Below, one piece after another: positions 8,698 through 17,275 of a stretch of DNA of 35,698 nucleotides. The notes under the pieces were generated by a model that made no database searches, was not told where the DNA came from, and saw only the letters and a list, made by a program, of their open reading frames with translations. The position numbers and the translations under genes are program-made. Origin of the DNA: Desulfobacteraceae bacterium (GTDB lineage: Bacteria; Desulfobacterota; Desulfobacteria; Desulfobacterales; RPRI01); the NCBI GenBank assembly GCA_003818505.1, contig RPRI01000041.1, positions 1 to 35,698 of the forward strand. Direction: 5' to 3'. How positions within the stretch are numbered: the stretch's first letter is position 1; every line of letters begins with the position of its first letter.

Positions 8698-8878
8698 TAG
8701 TTTCCATCCGGAAATGGCCCTTTTGAGCGATCTCTATGTCAATCTGTGGGATTTCTTGTGCGATATACTATGCGTATGTCTCCGCGCAATCCCTTGATTT
8801 CCTTGAGCTTGCCCAAAATTGCCTATTTCCGAATTGGAAACTTAACTGTGTCCGAGCTTGGTTTCCGGATGGACACTA
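8698..8878. mobile_element. MITE-like or REP-like element with 17-base inverted ends
   Basis: The left end TAGTTTCCATCCGGAAA and the right end TTTCCGGATGGACACTA are inverted repeats of each other with one mismatch in 17 bases, enclosing about 150 bases without a convincing gene. No clear target-site duplication is visible. A further partial match to the end sequence, TTTCCGGATGG, occurs at 9333-9343. The size and the inverted ends suit a non-autonomous mobile element or an intergenic repeat family; copies elsewhere in the genome would decide. Confidence 0.5.
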
Positions 8879-8910
8879 AATAGAATCCTGCCGGTGTGGG
8901 AACGAGCACA

Positions 8911-9047
8911 GGTTTACAGTTTGCATGCATCGCCTAGTCTCCGGTCTTACATCTTGCTGGCGCCGTATTCGTTTCGTCTCATGTATTTTTCCCTTGAATG
9001 GCCGATAACCTGCGATTTTCATTTCCTTTGTGCAACCGGTACTGAAG
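8911..9047 (-). pseudogene. Truncated, frameshifted 3' fragment of the ARMT1-like gene
   Basis: This stretch is closely similar to bases 13438-13602, the 3' end of the ARMT1-like gene, in the same orientation and including the TAA stop. It keeps FSTGCTKEMKIA, then loses 33 bases and gains one (after 'ataacctgc' on the plus strand), so the downstream codons shift frame and the original C-terminus (IGPSREKFMRRNEYGVGKMY) is read out of frame. Similarity stops abruptly at about 9047. It is a decayed partial duplicate, not a functional gene. Confidence 0.8.
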
Positions 9048-9223
9048 GAGGGCAGGGATGGGAATTTTTTCAAACAGAAGATATGCGCTACATTTTCTCT
9101 TGACAAAAATAAGTATGACCTCATTGTAGTGATACATCACCCGCAGAGCGGGTAGCCTCAGGTAGCCCCTCATGGGGGAGCAGCGGGAAAGCTCAGTTGG
9201 AGCAGTATATAATTTATTTCAAA

Positions 9224-9353
9224 TCAAGTTCTCTTTGTTGATGATCAGCATGGTATTTGCAGTCCCATCGAACATGCGATAAACTTCCCCAATCATGCGT
9301 AGTTTCATCTTCCGATCTGCCCTTTCGAGACCTTTCCGGATGGTGAGCCTATA
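9224..9353 (-). pseudogene. Possible C-terminal coding remnant
   Basis: On the minus strand a 42-codon open stretch (containing KMKLRMIGEVYRMFDGTANT and ending INKENLI, then TGA) has protein-like composition but is closed by an upstream TAA and has no start signal. It may be the tail of a lost gene, perhaps of a mobile element. I do not recognise the family. Confidence 0.25.
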
Positions 9354-9523
9354 TTATTTTACCTGGATCGTTAGAACCTCAAAGGTCACTCCACCAAAGG
9401 TGGAGGGTTTAAATAAAAACAAAATAATGAACCGTCACCGAAGATCGCGGGGCTTTCCGGCCATTTAAGATTTTCCTGATTGCTATTAAACGGCATCCAT
9501 ATCAGATCTTACCCTTTAATTTC

Positions 9524-9553
9524 TTGACATAGTAGAAATAAATCGCCTAATAA
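9524..9553 (+). promoter_or_regulatory. Possible promoter for the cyclase operon
   Basis: TTGACA at 9524-9529 is a perfect -35 hexamer; TAATAA follows after an 18-base spacer as a poor -10. It would give a leader of about 140 bases before the cyclase start. Confidence 0.3.
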
Positions 9554-9696
9554 GATACTTGTGTGGCAAAAATAAAAATTGTGGCGCCGGATTTATTTAA
9601 CTATGTGAAGCTAGGCATTTAATAACGCTCCCTTTATCTGGTCAAAATTGAACGTTCTTCAAAAGTTCCGAAAAATAAAAAGCGACAACATATGTT

Positions 9697-11133
9697 ATGT
9701 CACCAGAACTGAAGGAATCGCATATTCTTCAAAAGAAGCTGCCGTTTAAAGATAGACTGTCATATTCTCATATGCCGATTCGTGTTAAACTTGCCATTGC
9801 CATTACACTTATCATCCTGTTGACCATAATAATTTTAAGTTACATTGTTCTGACAAAGCAGAAGGAAAGTCTTTATCAGCATACAGTAAAAACGGGCAAG
9901 ACCAGCCTTAACTATTTCGTGAATAACGCACGCCACCCATTGGTAAAAGAAAGCATCCTTGAATTGAATACCCTGATAAATGAAGCTGCCTCAGTAGAGG
10001 GTATTCTCTATGCACTAATAGTCGATCGGAAAGGTGTCATAAAGGCGCATACCGATATTGCCATGGTAGGCAAACCTTACCAGTTACTTGAAAAAATAGA
10101 TAATTATAGCACAGAGGATGACGTAACGTATTTCAATTACACTAATAGCGCAGGTTCGAAAGTCATTAATTTATCGCGGCCCGTAGCTTTCAAAAATGTG
10201 GAACTCGGTATTGTGCATGTAGGCATATCGCTGGATTTTATTGAAAAGCAAATCCGCAAAGAGAGCGTGTTTATTTTAGTTTTGAGTTTGTTTATGGTCG
10301 TGCTCGGAATCGTGAGCGCTGTTTTGATAGGTGTCCAATTCGCCCGTCCGATATCCAAACTGGTTATGGCGACAAAGGAAATTGGTAAGGGTAATTTACA
10401 GTACCGGCTTGAGATGACAAGTAGAGATGAATTCGGCGACCTTTCAAATGCGTTCAATTTTATGACACAGGAACTTTGGAAGAATTCGATTATGCAGAAA
10501 TCCTTCGGCCGTTACGTTTCTCCGGAGGTAGTAGATATGATTATGGCTCATCCGGAAGAATCATGGCTAAAAGGCCAGCGCAGTGAAGCAACGATAATAT
10601 TCTCTGATATCAGAGGGTTCACCGCCTATTCAGAGGGCAGGGAGCCTGAAGAGGTGGTAGAAGCGTTAAATGAATACTTCAGGATCGCCACCGAATTTAT
10701 TCTGGAATACGGAGGATATGTTGATAAATTTATTGGCGATGCGGTCATGGGTGTTTTTGGAGTTCCTATTTTCCGGGCCGATCATGCCGAAAGGGCGGTG
10801 AGAGCAGCTTTGGCAATGCAGAATAAATTTATTACAGCCGGAAAGAACGGAAATAAGATTTTAACGGAAATCGGCATAGGAATTAATTCCGGTATTATTG
10901 TTTCCGGCAATCTGGGTTCAGATATTAAAATGGAATACACGGTCATAGGAGACAGTGTTAACGTGGCATCACGTTTAAATAGTTTGGCCGGCTCCGGAGA
11001 AGTCATCATAAGCAGAAGTGTCTATGAATTAACCCGGGCGATAGTTACCGTTGAACCAATTGCGCCGCAAAAATTAAAAGGAAAATCTGAACTTGTTGAG
11101 TCTTTTAAGGTGACAGGCATTTCGAGCCTGTAG
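9697..11133 (+). CDS. Membrane adenylate/guanylate cyclase with HAMP domain
   Basis: 478 residues. Order: membrane segment (about 26-50), extracytoplasmic single Cache-like sensor (about 50-185, with GILYALIVDRKGVIKAHTD), second membrane segment (about 190-212), HAMP (FARPISKLVMATKEIGKGNL, about 212-265), then a class III cyclase domain. Catalytic features are present: metal Asp in IIFSDIRGFTAYSE, second metal Asp and the base-contacting Lys in KFIGDAVMGVFG, EYTVIGD with a Thr in the second base-selecting position, and the Asn/Arg transition-state pair in VNVASRL. It should convert ATP (less likely GTP) to the cyclic nucleotide upon periplasmic signals. No strong Shine-Dalgarno is seen before the ATG. 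The deacetylase gene follows after 32 bases, probably in one transcript. Confidence 0.88.
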   Translation: MSPELKESHILQKKLPFKDRLSYSHMPIRVKLAIAITLIILLTIIILSYIVLTKQKESLYQHTVKTGKTSLNYFVNNARHPLVKESILELNTLINEAASVEGILYALIVDRKGVIKAHTDIAMVGKPYQLLEKIDNYSTEDDVTYFNYTNSAGSKVINLSRPVAFKNVELGIVHVGISLDFIEKQIRKESVFILVLSLFMVVLGIVSAVLIGVQFARPISKLVMATKEIGKGNLQYRLEMTSRDEFGDLSNAFNFMTQELWKNSIMQKSFGRYVSPEVVDMIMAHPEESWLKGQRSEATIIFSDIRGFTAYSEGREPEEVVEALNEYFRIATEFILEYGGYVDKFIGDAVMGVFGVPIFRADHAERAVRAALAMQNKFITAGKNGNKILTEIGIGINSGIIVSGNLGSDIKMEYTVIGDSVNVASRLNSLAGSGEVIISRSVYELTRAIVTVEPIAPQKLKGKSELVESFKVTGISSL

Positions 11134-11165
11134 TACAGAAGGGTGCTGTGAAAAGGAGATATAAA

Positions 11166-12209
11166 ATGCAAAATTGCGGCAGTTATTATCTTTGCATGCT
11201 TATCATGATTTTCGCTTTGATTTCAGGGTGTGCTACACCCGAAGTGAGGGTGAGCCGGTCTGTTGAGCCGTCTGATGTAAAAGTACTTGGGCCGTCTGAT
11301 GCAAAAGTAAAGGTATTCCCAGGATATACGGCTGTCATCACTCAGGAAGGCGATACTCTTTCTTCCCTTGCTGGGCAATATCTTAATGATTCAAACATGG
11401 AATGGCTTATTGCCGATTTCAATGGCATCAGCTGCGTGACCCCCGGAATGGAGATTATCATACCCCTTATACATTATGAAAAGGGAGGGTTGACATACGG
11501 AGGATATCAAACAGTACCTATACTCTCATATCATAATTTTTCACTCGATAAGACAGACAAAATGACCGTAACCAAGTCATCCTTTGAAGATCAAATGCAG
11601 TTATTAAAGGACAGAGGGTATCGTGTTCTTTCACTGGATCAGTTGTTCGATTTTTTCGACTTCAAAAAACAGATTCCATCGAAATCAGTAGTGATAACGA
11701 TTGATGATGGCTGGAAATCGGCCTATGAAATTGCATTCCCTGTTTTGAAAAAGTATGGTTATCCAGCAACGCTTTTTATATATACCGATCTGATCAAAAG
11801 CGCCAGAAAAGCTATGACGTGGGAACAGGTAAAAGAGTTAGCCGACAACGGGATTGATATCCAGTGCCACACCATAACCCATCGTGACCTTTCAGTTGCC
11901 CAGGAGAAGGAATCTTTCAATGAGTACTTCAATGCGGTCGAAAAAGAAATTGTACAATCATCAAATATCATTAAAAAGCATACCAATAAAGATTGCAGAT
12001 ATCTGGCTTATCCCTACGGAAAATCAAGCAACATAGTTGTTGCTATGCTTAAAAAGAACGGTTTTCGCGGCGCATTTACCGTAAGACAGGGCAGCAGTCC
12101 TTTTTTCATAAACAATTACATGGTCAACCGCTTCATGATCTACGGAGAGTATGATCTGAAAAAATTTGAAAAGGTATTAACTGTGTTCGATGACAGGGCG
12201 ATTAAATGA
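11166..12209 (+). CDS. LysM-polysaccharide deacetylase (NodB-type) lipoprotein
   Basis: ATG at 11166 is chosen over the in-frame GTG at 11148 because AAGGAG lies 7 bases upstream of it; 347 residues. A signal peptide ends in lipobox LISGC. A LysM module (about residues 56-101, QEGDTLSSLAGQYLNDSNMEWLIADFN) should bind peptidoglycan or chitin-like glycan. The NodB domain (about 115-340) has the metal Asp motif TIDDGW, the His pair in HTITHRDLS and the LAYPYGKSS motif. It probably removes N-acetyl groups from a cell-wall or surface polysaccharide. It overlaps the following gene by four bases (ATGA), implying translational coupling. Confidence 0.85.
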   Translation: MQNCGSYYLCMLIMIFALISGCATPEVRVSRSVEPSDVKVLGPSDAKVKVFPGYTAVITQEGDTLSSLAGQYLNDSNMEWLIADFNGISCVTPGMEIIIPLIHYEKGGLTYGGYQTVPILSYHNFSLDKTDKMTVTKSSFEDQMQLLKDRGYRVLSLDQLFDFFDFKKQIPSKSVVITIDDGWKSAYEIAFPVLKKYGYPATLFIYTDLIKSARKAMTWEQVKELADNGIDIQCHTITHRDLSVAQEKESFNEYFNAVEKEIVQSSNIIKKHTNKDCRYLAYPYGKSSNIVVAMLKKNGFRGAFTVRQGSSPFFINNYMVNRFMIYGEYDLKKFEKVLTVFDDRAIK

Positions 12210-13330
12210 AAGTTATATTTTCGAATACGCCGGGCGTATTGTATCTTACAGCTTTTTCATTGATCCTTTTTGGTACAGGATGTGCGACGGTTACCACGTC
12301 GTCTACCACGCCAAATACCATTACCAAGGCAAATACAATTTTTCAGGAGAATGATCGATTATTTAACACGCTTATCACTATGCACGAGGAAAAGGCCGTT
12401 GAGTATGAAAAAATGGGTGATTTGCGAAAGGCTTTGCAGAGCCTGAAAATTGTGAATGACTTCAAGCCGAATAACGAGACAGTATTAAATCAGATAGTAT
12501 ATCTTAAGAGTCAGATACAGAAGGTTGCTTCTGATCATTATGATAAGGGTGTTTCGTATTATCAGAATAATTCCATGAAGGCTGCCTTAAAAGAGTTCCT
12601 GCTTGCGCTCAGCTTAAACCCTGATCATAAAGAAGCGCTGGACTATGTCAAACACAGGATGACCGGTGATGAGAATATTGTCTATGAAGTGAAGAAGGGT
12701 GATACTGCAAAGGGAATTGCACAGAAGGTATACAATGATTCCTCAAAAGATTTTTTAATAGCCTATTTTAATGACCTTAATAAAGAAACTCTTGCGCCAG
12801 GGATGACCATTGTGCTCCCTTCTCTGAAAGCGATTCAGGTCGCGCCTGAAATAACTCCTTCCTATGAAGAACCGACTGAATACATAAATGTAAAACAGGA
12901 GATTCGTAAAGCACGTTATTATTTTTGTTCAAAAAAATATCAGCAGTCCGCCTGCACATCTGAAAAAATTCTCGAATATGATCCTGTCAATAAAGATGCC
13001 ATAGATTTAAAAAATGCGTCTTATTATGAAATGGGAGGTATGTTGAAAAACCAGAAAAAGTACGCTGAAGCTTTGGCTGTGTTCAACAATGTTGATCCCG
13101 ATTATAAGAATGTCCGACAAATTACTGGTTTTCTTAATAATATTAATAAAAACAAGGGTCGTGCTGTCGAGCATTATATGAGTGGTGTCAATTATTATAT
13201 GAATCAGGATCTCGATAAAGCTATAAAGGAGTGGGAAACAACCCTGATTCTGGATCCTAATCACCCGAATGCGAAGAAAGATATTGAAAATGCGCGCAGT
13301 TTTCTAGAAAAGCTGAATAAAATCAAGTAA
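12206..13330 (+). CDS. TPR- and LysM-containing lipoprotein
   Basis: 374 residues. Lipobox FGTGCAT follows a short signal peptide. TPR units are visible before (YEKMGDLRKALQSLKIVNDFKPNNETVL; DKGVSYYQNNSMKAALKEFLLALSLNPDH) and after (KARYYFCSKKYQQSACTSEKILEYDP; MSGVNYYMNQDLDKAIKEWETTLILDPNHPNA) a central LysM domain at about residues 153-198 (VKKGDTAKGIAQKVYNDSSKDFLIAYFN). It is probably a scaffold that holds partner proteins at the cell wall. The LysM is similar in pattern to that of the preceding deacetylase, with which it is translationally coupled. The gene ends 107 bases before the convergent ARMT1-like gene; no clear terminator is seen there. Confidence 0.82.
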   Translation: MKVIFSNTPGVLYLTAFSLILFGTGCATVTTSSTTPNTITKANTIFQENDRLFNTLITMHEEKAVEYEKMGDLRKALQSLKIVNDFKPNNETVLNQIVYLKSQIQKVASDHYDKGVSYYQNNSMKAALKEFLLALSLNPDHKEALDYVKHRMTGDENIVYEVKKGDTAKGIAQKVYNDSSKDFLIAYFNDLNKETLAPGMTIVLPSLKAIQVAPEITPSYEEPTEYINVKQEIRKARYYFCSKKYQQSACTSEKILEYDPVNKDAIDLKNASYYEMGGMLKNQKKYAEALAVFNNVDPDYKNVRQITGFLNNINKNKGRAVEHYMSGVNYYMNQDLDKAIKEWETTLILDPNHPNAKKDIENARSFLEKLNKIK

Positions 13331-13437
13331 CTGTACAAGCAAGATAATAATCGCCGGCTATTAATTAAGTTGCTCTTATGCGTTTTCGTTTTTTTCAAGC
13401 TTAGACAGAGGCCTGAGTCGGGTAGAAGGGATCCGGT

Positions 13438-15252
13438 TTAGAGTTTACATATGTTGCCCAGTCTCCTGTCGTACATCTTGCCGACGCCGTATTCGTTTCG
13501 TCTCATGAATTTTTCCCTTGAAGGACCGATAACCTGCATTTCAGGGTGCTTTTCAAGGACTTCACATGCAATTTTCATTTCCTTTGTGCAACCGGTGCTG
13601 AAGGTTGCGTCTTTTCCTACCCATTCAGGAGGAACCTTTCTCCCCATTATCTGAAAGGCTTCAGCTATGTCGTTATATGTCTGGAACCTCCATATGTCTA
13701 TCAATCCGCTTCGCTGCACCATTTCCCACATATACATGAGATCGTCGGCATCCATTCCCGATTCGTAATACTCGGACGGATTTATTATGGATGTCATCGC
13801 AAACTGCTCCTTGAGACGCTGTATAAAAACCGACATGATTTTTTTTGCCGTTCTGATTTTACCGGGAACCGAACCTATTATACCGCTGTAAAATATTACA
13901 GTCATGCCTTTTTTCTTGGCATCCGCCATCTGATCAATAATTATCCTTGCCTTTTTTTCAAGGTCTCCATAGGAAAACTTGATCACCGAGGGATGTTTCG
14001 GCTTGTAACTGATATCTACAGAATCGTTCTCACCCTCGGAGATGTTGAAAATATCCTGTGTGAACTGAAAATGGGTGTCAAAAAATCTTCTTTTCTGGTC
14101 ATGCCCTCTCGAAACAACAAAATCTGCTTCCTTAAAAAAACGGGCAAAGGTGGTTGATGTCAGTAGAAGATTTATGTTCTCACTTATTCCGTCCGATATG
14201 GCTATTATGTCGTTGTCACTGCGGATGATTCTGATGATCTCGTTTTTTCCAAGGTTCTTCTCCCTTATGAACATAGCCCCTTTGAGTTCATCTGCCAGCG
14301 TGTCATCTTCCAGTGCGTCATAAAAATCGACTTTTGTGAAAAGCGGCCCATCCTTGAATACTACTATAATCTTATGGCCGAGCTTAACAAGATACTTAAT
14401 TATAGCCATATCTGCCATAACTTCGCCTGCTTCGTCGGTAAGCCATAAAATCTTTTTCCGCGCTTCCTGCGATTCTTTATTTCCCCTTATGCACAACAGA
14501 TCAAAGAGAAGATCGGCTCCGTTACCGGTGAAATTACGGGCGAATATATTCAGGAAATCCTCTTCCGAATATCCCGCAGATTTGGCGGACATCCACAGTG
14601 AGTTTTCCACGGAAATGGTAAAAAGTCTTTTCATTTCAAGACAGTCGGTAAGTTTCCTGATCTCTGATATCGTTTTGGGAGGTTCTTTCAGGTGCGATGA
14701 ATCAATCAAGTTTAAGGCGTTATTGAAAGGTTCAGACTTCATGGAGGTCACCGCCGACTTGTTACGGAAGGCTTTTTCGCTTAAGAAAGGATACTGGATA
14801 TGCGAGTGGTTAATGAATACGCGCAGCAGCCTCTTTTCGAGACGTGATGGAAGCATTATCACATCCCTTGTTTCGTGCATGAACTTTATTTTTACTAGGG
14901 CTTTAAGAAAATCATTTTCATTTTCATCTTCTATCTGCGTATCAATGACATTAAGAATTCGCCTGAGCACATCATCATATTTTGCCTGTACGAATTCCGG
15001 GTTATTCCTACTCATTATGCTTTCAAACATCCTGTCCGAACACGGATAAAACCGTTCATCCTCTTCGGTATATACCATGAACCGAACCTGTTCGGGAGTT
15101 GCAACCTGTTCCGGATAGGAATTGTGATCAAGATGGTTTTCAATAAAAAAAACAGTATGCCAGGCATCTTTCTCCGGATTTTCACCTTCAGTGTAGGTGG
15201 TGTTTGGTTTTGTTACTGGAGGATTTATCGGCTGATGATGAAAAAATGGCAT
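13438..15252 (-). CDS. DUF89/ARMT1-like domain protein
   Basis: 604 residues, soluble. The central part (about residues 245-430) shows the DUF89/ARMT1-like pattern: ILWLTDEAGEVMADMAIIKYLVKLGHKIIVVFKDGP, then DNDIIAISDGISENINLLLTS and FKEADFVVSRGHDQKRRFF, matching the TDNaGE..D and aDlViaKG..N blocks of that metal-dependent phosphatase family. The N-terminal 240 and C-terminal 170 residues are unassigned; the C-terminus has MTVIFYSGIIGSV and CTKEMKIACEVLEKHP. ARMT1-like proteins dephosphorylate small metabolites; the substrate here is unknown. An AGGAAA Shine-Dalgarno precedes the ATG. A decayed copy of its 3' end lies at 8911-9047. It is 275 bases downstream of the kinase/phosphatase/FHA genes and may share their control. 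Confidence 0.7.
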   Translation of the reverse strand: MPFFHHQPINPPVTKPNTTYTEGENPEKDAWHTVFFIENHLDHNSYPEQVATPEQVRFMVYTEEDERFYPCSDRMFESIMSRNNPEFVQAKYDDVLRRILNVIDTQIEDENENDFLKALVKIKFMHETRDVIMLPSRLEKRLLRVFINHSHIQYPFLSEKAFRNKSAVTSMKSEPFNNALNLIDSSHLKEPPKTISEIRKLTDCLEMKRLFTISVENSLWMSAKSAGYSEEDFLNIFARNFTGNGADLLFDLLCIRGNKESQEARKKILWLTDEAGEVMADMAIIKYLVKLGHKIIVVFKDGPLFTKVDFYDALEDDTLADELKGAMFIREKNLGKNEIIRIIRSDNDIIAISDGISENINLLLTSTTFARFFKEADFVVSRGHDQKRRFFDTHFQFTQDIFNISEGENDSVDISYKPKHPSVIKFSYGDLEKKARIIIDQMADAKKKGMTVIFYSGIIGSVPGKIRTAKKIMSVFIQRLKEQFAMTSIINPSEYYESGMDADDLMYMWEMVQRSGLIDIWRFQTYNDIAEAFQIMGRKVPPEWVGKDATFSTGCTKEMKIACEVLEKHPEMQVIGPSREKFMRRNEYGVGKMYDRRLGNICKL

Positions 15253-15464
15253 TATTTATTTCCTATATAATCAGGAAGATACAAAACGGTTGCATTTATC
15301 GGAATGGGCCTGATGTAAAGAAACAGGCAAAAACAGATCAACGAGCGAAAGAAAAACAGACATTACTACTTAACCCCGATAAACGGGATAAGTAAGCTTA
15401 TGTGATTATTTTCTGTCAGAAAAAGACGGGAAATAACCTCTTACTTACTTAGGTCAAACCCACC

Positions 15465-15492
15465 CTCATCCGCCAAAGGCGGATAGAGGAGG
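15465..15492. repeat. Intergenic hairpin between the ARMT1-like and FHA genes
   Basis: ATCCGCC and GGCGGAT pair perfectly around an AAA loop, flanked by purine-rich sequence. It resembles the CTCCACC-AAA-GGTGGAG hairpin at 9389-9405 in size and loop. No T-run follows, so a REP-like intergenic repeat is more likely than a terminator. Confidence 0.4.
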
Positions 15493-15527
15493 AGAGCTTC
15501 AATTTATAATGAACACTAAAAAGATAA

Positions 15528-16250
15528 CTATTTTAAAAAAAAGTGCATTTTAACGGAACCTATTTCTATAACATCAAAATCCTTAAGCTGAACGGATTCG
15601 CTTACAGAGTTTCCGTTAACTTTGGGTTTTGAACCACTTCCTTCATAGCTTATGAAATAACCACCCGGTCTTTTGCTTATTGTGGCGGCAACCTGGCCGA
15701 CCATAAATCCGCCTACTACTATATCATTGGTAGATGCCTTTCCGATCTTGAAAAGCTTTTTTAATATTTCCTTTTCTCCATCACCGCCGGATACGAAGGA
15801 TAAAATCCCAACAGGCTCTTTCTCCTGGGGTTTTGCAGCCGGTGAAGCTGAAGCAGTACCGGGTGAGCTCTTAGCCAGCATTGACTTATACGAGCTTGTA
15901 TCCATGACCATGGTTTGATCCATGTCTTCTGGGCCGGCAGCTTCAGTTCTGGCCTCCCCTTCCTTGTATTTAAAAACAAGAGTATGCTTGCCAATTGTTA
16001 TGACATCGCCGTGTTTGAGCCAATGCGAAGAGACAAACTGCTCATTCACAAAGGAACCATTTTTGCTCTGAAGGTCTGTCAGCAAAAAGCCGTCTCCAAC
16101 GGAGTCTACCTTGGCGTGGTGTCCTGATACGGCGAGATTGTCGATAATGATATTGTTATCTTCCCGCCTTCCGATATTGAGTGATTTTTCCTTCTCAAGA
16201 ACATATTCGGAAATAACAGAATCTTTGAATTTAAGTGTCAAAGTCGGCAT
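15528..16250 (-). CDS. Double FHA-domain protein
   Basis: 240 residues. The N-terminal FHA (about 8-100) has its key residues: Gly27-Arg28 (LNIGRRED), Ser43-x-x-His46 region (VSGHHAKV) and Asn64-Gly65 (SKNGSFVNE), so it should bind phosphothreonine. A Pro/Ala/Ser-rich linker contains TMVMDTSSYK, a Thr-containing stretch typical of kinase-target segments. The C-terminal half (about 155-240) is a second, degenerate FHA (LFKIGKASTNDIVV, KPKVNGNSV, KDFDVIEIGSVKMHF) without the Ser/His contacts. GAGGT lies 6 bases before the start. It sits 22 bases after the PP2C gene. It probably is the reader of the phosphorylation made by the neighbouring kinase. Confidence 0.88.
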   Translation of the reverse strand: MPTLTLKFKDSVISEYVLEKEKSLNIGRREDNNIIIDNLAVSGHHAKVDSVGDGFLLTDLQSKNGSFVNEQFVSSHWLKHGDVITIGKHTLVFKYKEGEARTEAAGPEDMDQTMVMDTSSYKSMLAKSSPGTASASPAAKPQEKEPVGILSFVSGGDGEKEILKKLFKIGKASTNDIVVGGFMVGQVAATISKRPGGYFISYEGSGSKPKVNGNSVSESVQLKDFDVIEIGSVKMHFFLK

Positions 16251-16272
16251 TGCATTACCTCATTAATTTAAC

Positions 16273-17109
16273 CTATTTGAAAGAAAAGTTATAAACAATA
16301 TTCCATATTTTTGATAGCAACCCTCTTAATGCGCCCTTTTTATTTTTTTTGTCTTTAACCTTTAAAACAATGACGGTCACATTATCGTCGCCTCCCCGCT
16401 CATTTGCAAGATCTACAAGGGCCTGGCATGTTTTCTGAAGTTTCTCATTTTTCACCGTTTCAAGTATCTCTTCAGGGGTAACCTTGTCGGATAATCCATC
16501 GGAGCTCAATACCAGTATATCTCCCTTGAAGCAAGGAGTTTCACATACGTCAGGCTTGAGGGTCAATCCTATACCGACTGCCTGGGTAAGCATATGCCTG
16601 AAATGAGGGCCTAATTTTCTTGCCCCTTCGGGATCAATAGCCGCCTGTTCGGCAAGAACAGTATGCGGCACAGAAAGAAGCTCTATGCTGCCGTCATGTA
16701 TCAAATAAATGGGACTATCCCCCACATTTGCGGCTATCAGGTTCTCTTCCGTGAAAAGTACCGCTGAGACGGTAGAACCCATTCCTTGGTATGATTCATT
16801 GGTTTGGGATAAACCGTAAATTCCTTTGTTGGCGAGATGTATGCTTGAAACAAGCCTGTTGGCATATTTCGAAAGGGAGTTGTCAGAATCTTCCAGTTCT
16901 TCAACTTCGCTGCTATTATCATTAAAACGCTTCATGTAATCATGGATGGTCTTGACTACAATATTGCTGGCAACCTCTCCAGCCTTGTGTCCACCCATAC
17001 CATCTGCAACAACAAAAAGATTCATTGAGTCATCAAGGAGCAGGGCATCTTCATTGCCTTTTCTTTTTCTGCCAACATCACTGATGCCTGTTGATTCGAT
17101 TACTAGCAT
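16273..17109 (-). CDS. PP2C-type Ser/Thr protein phosphatase
   Basis: 278 residues, full-length catalytic domain of the bacterial PP2C (Stp/PrpC) type. Metal-ligand motifs are all present: GNEDALLLDD (Asp21), VVADGMGGHKAGE (Asp36-Gly37), LSSDGLSDKV and the final GGDDNVTVIVL. A short basic C-terminal extension (KKNKKGALRGLLSKIW) follows and may touch the membrane. It should remove phosphate from Ser/Thr on the kinase encoded just upstream and its targets. A promoter-like site lies about 80 bases upstream, and the FHA gene follows after 22 bases. Confidence 0.92.
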   Translation of the reverse strand: MLVIESTGISDVGRKRKGNEDALLLDDSMNLFVVADGMGGHKAGEVASNIVVKTIHDYMKRFNDNSSEVEELEDSDNSLSKYANRLVSSIHLANKGIYGLSQTNESYQGMGSTVSAVLFTEENLIAANVGDSPIYLIHDGSIELLSVPHTVLAEQAAIDPEGARKLGPHFRHMLTQAVGIGLTLKPDVCETPCFKGDILVLSSDGLSDKVTPEEILETVKNEKLQKTCQALVDLANERGGDDNVTVIVLKVKDKKNKKGALRGLLSKIWNIVYNFSFK

Positions 17110-17189
17110 GTAAACTATGTTCCCTATACCGACGAATTAAAACACCGCATGAAATGGCTTAGGAAATGATCCGATATTAATTTTTTTCT

Positions 17190-17218
17190 AATATATAATA
17201 AAAACTTATTGCGGTCAA
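17190..17218 (-). promoter_or_regulatory. Promoter before the PP2C-FHA genes
   Basis: On the minus strand TTGACC (17218-17213) and TATATT (17195-17190) are separated by exactly 17 bases, a good sigma-70-type match, about 80 bases before the PP2C start. It would let the phosphatase and FHA genes be transcribed apart from the kinase. A CTTTGC-GCAAAG hairpin (17248-17266) just after the kinase stop could separate the units. Confidence 0.5.
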
Positions 17219-17275
17219 GTATTTAAAGTCGAAACGATATATTAAAGCTTTGCATTTCGCGCAAAGAAGAATGTG

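Larger units (their letters stand above)
8617..9696. other. 1.08-kb gene-poor intergenic region
   Basis: Besides the inverted-repeat element, the ARMT1-like fragment and the possible remnant listed separately, this gap holds several hairpins: the palindrome CCGAACGTTCGG (8670-8681) just after the histidine kinase gene, CCCGC-AGA-GCGGG (9140-9152), CCCC-TCAT-GGGG (9166-9177) and CTCCACC-AAA-GGTGGAG (9389-9405). None carries a T-run fit for a strong terminator. No intact gene is seen. The composition suggests an accumulation site for insertions and deletions. Confidence 0.6.

Noticed and set aside
9389-9405. CTCCACC-AAA-GGTGGAG hairpin as a terminator
   Set aside because: No T-run follows on either strand and no gene end is close; treated as an intergenic hairpin.
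13451-15049. Several plus-strand ORFs opposite the ARMT1-like gene
   Set aside because: They are antisense shadows; the minus-strand frame of 604 codons has the protein-family pattern and a ribosome site.
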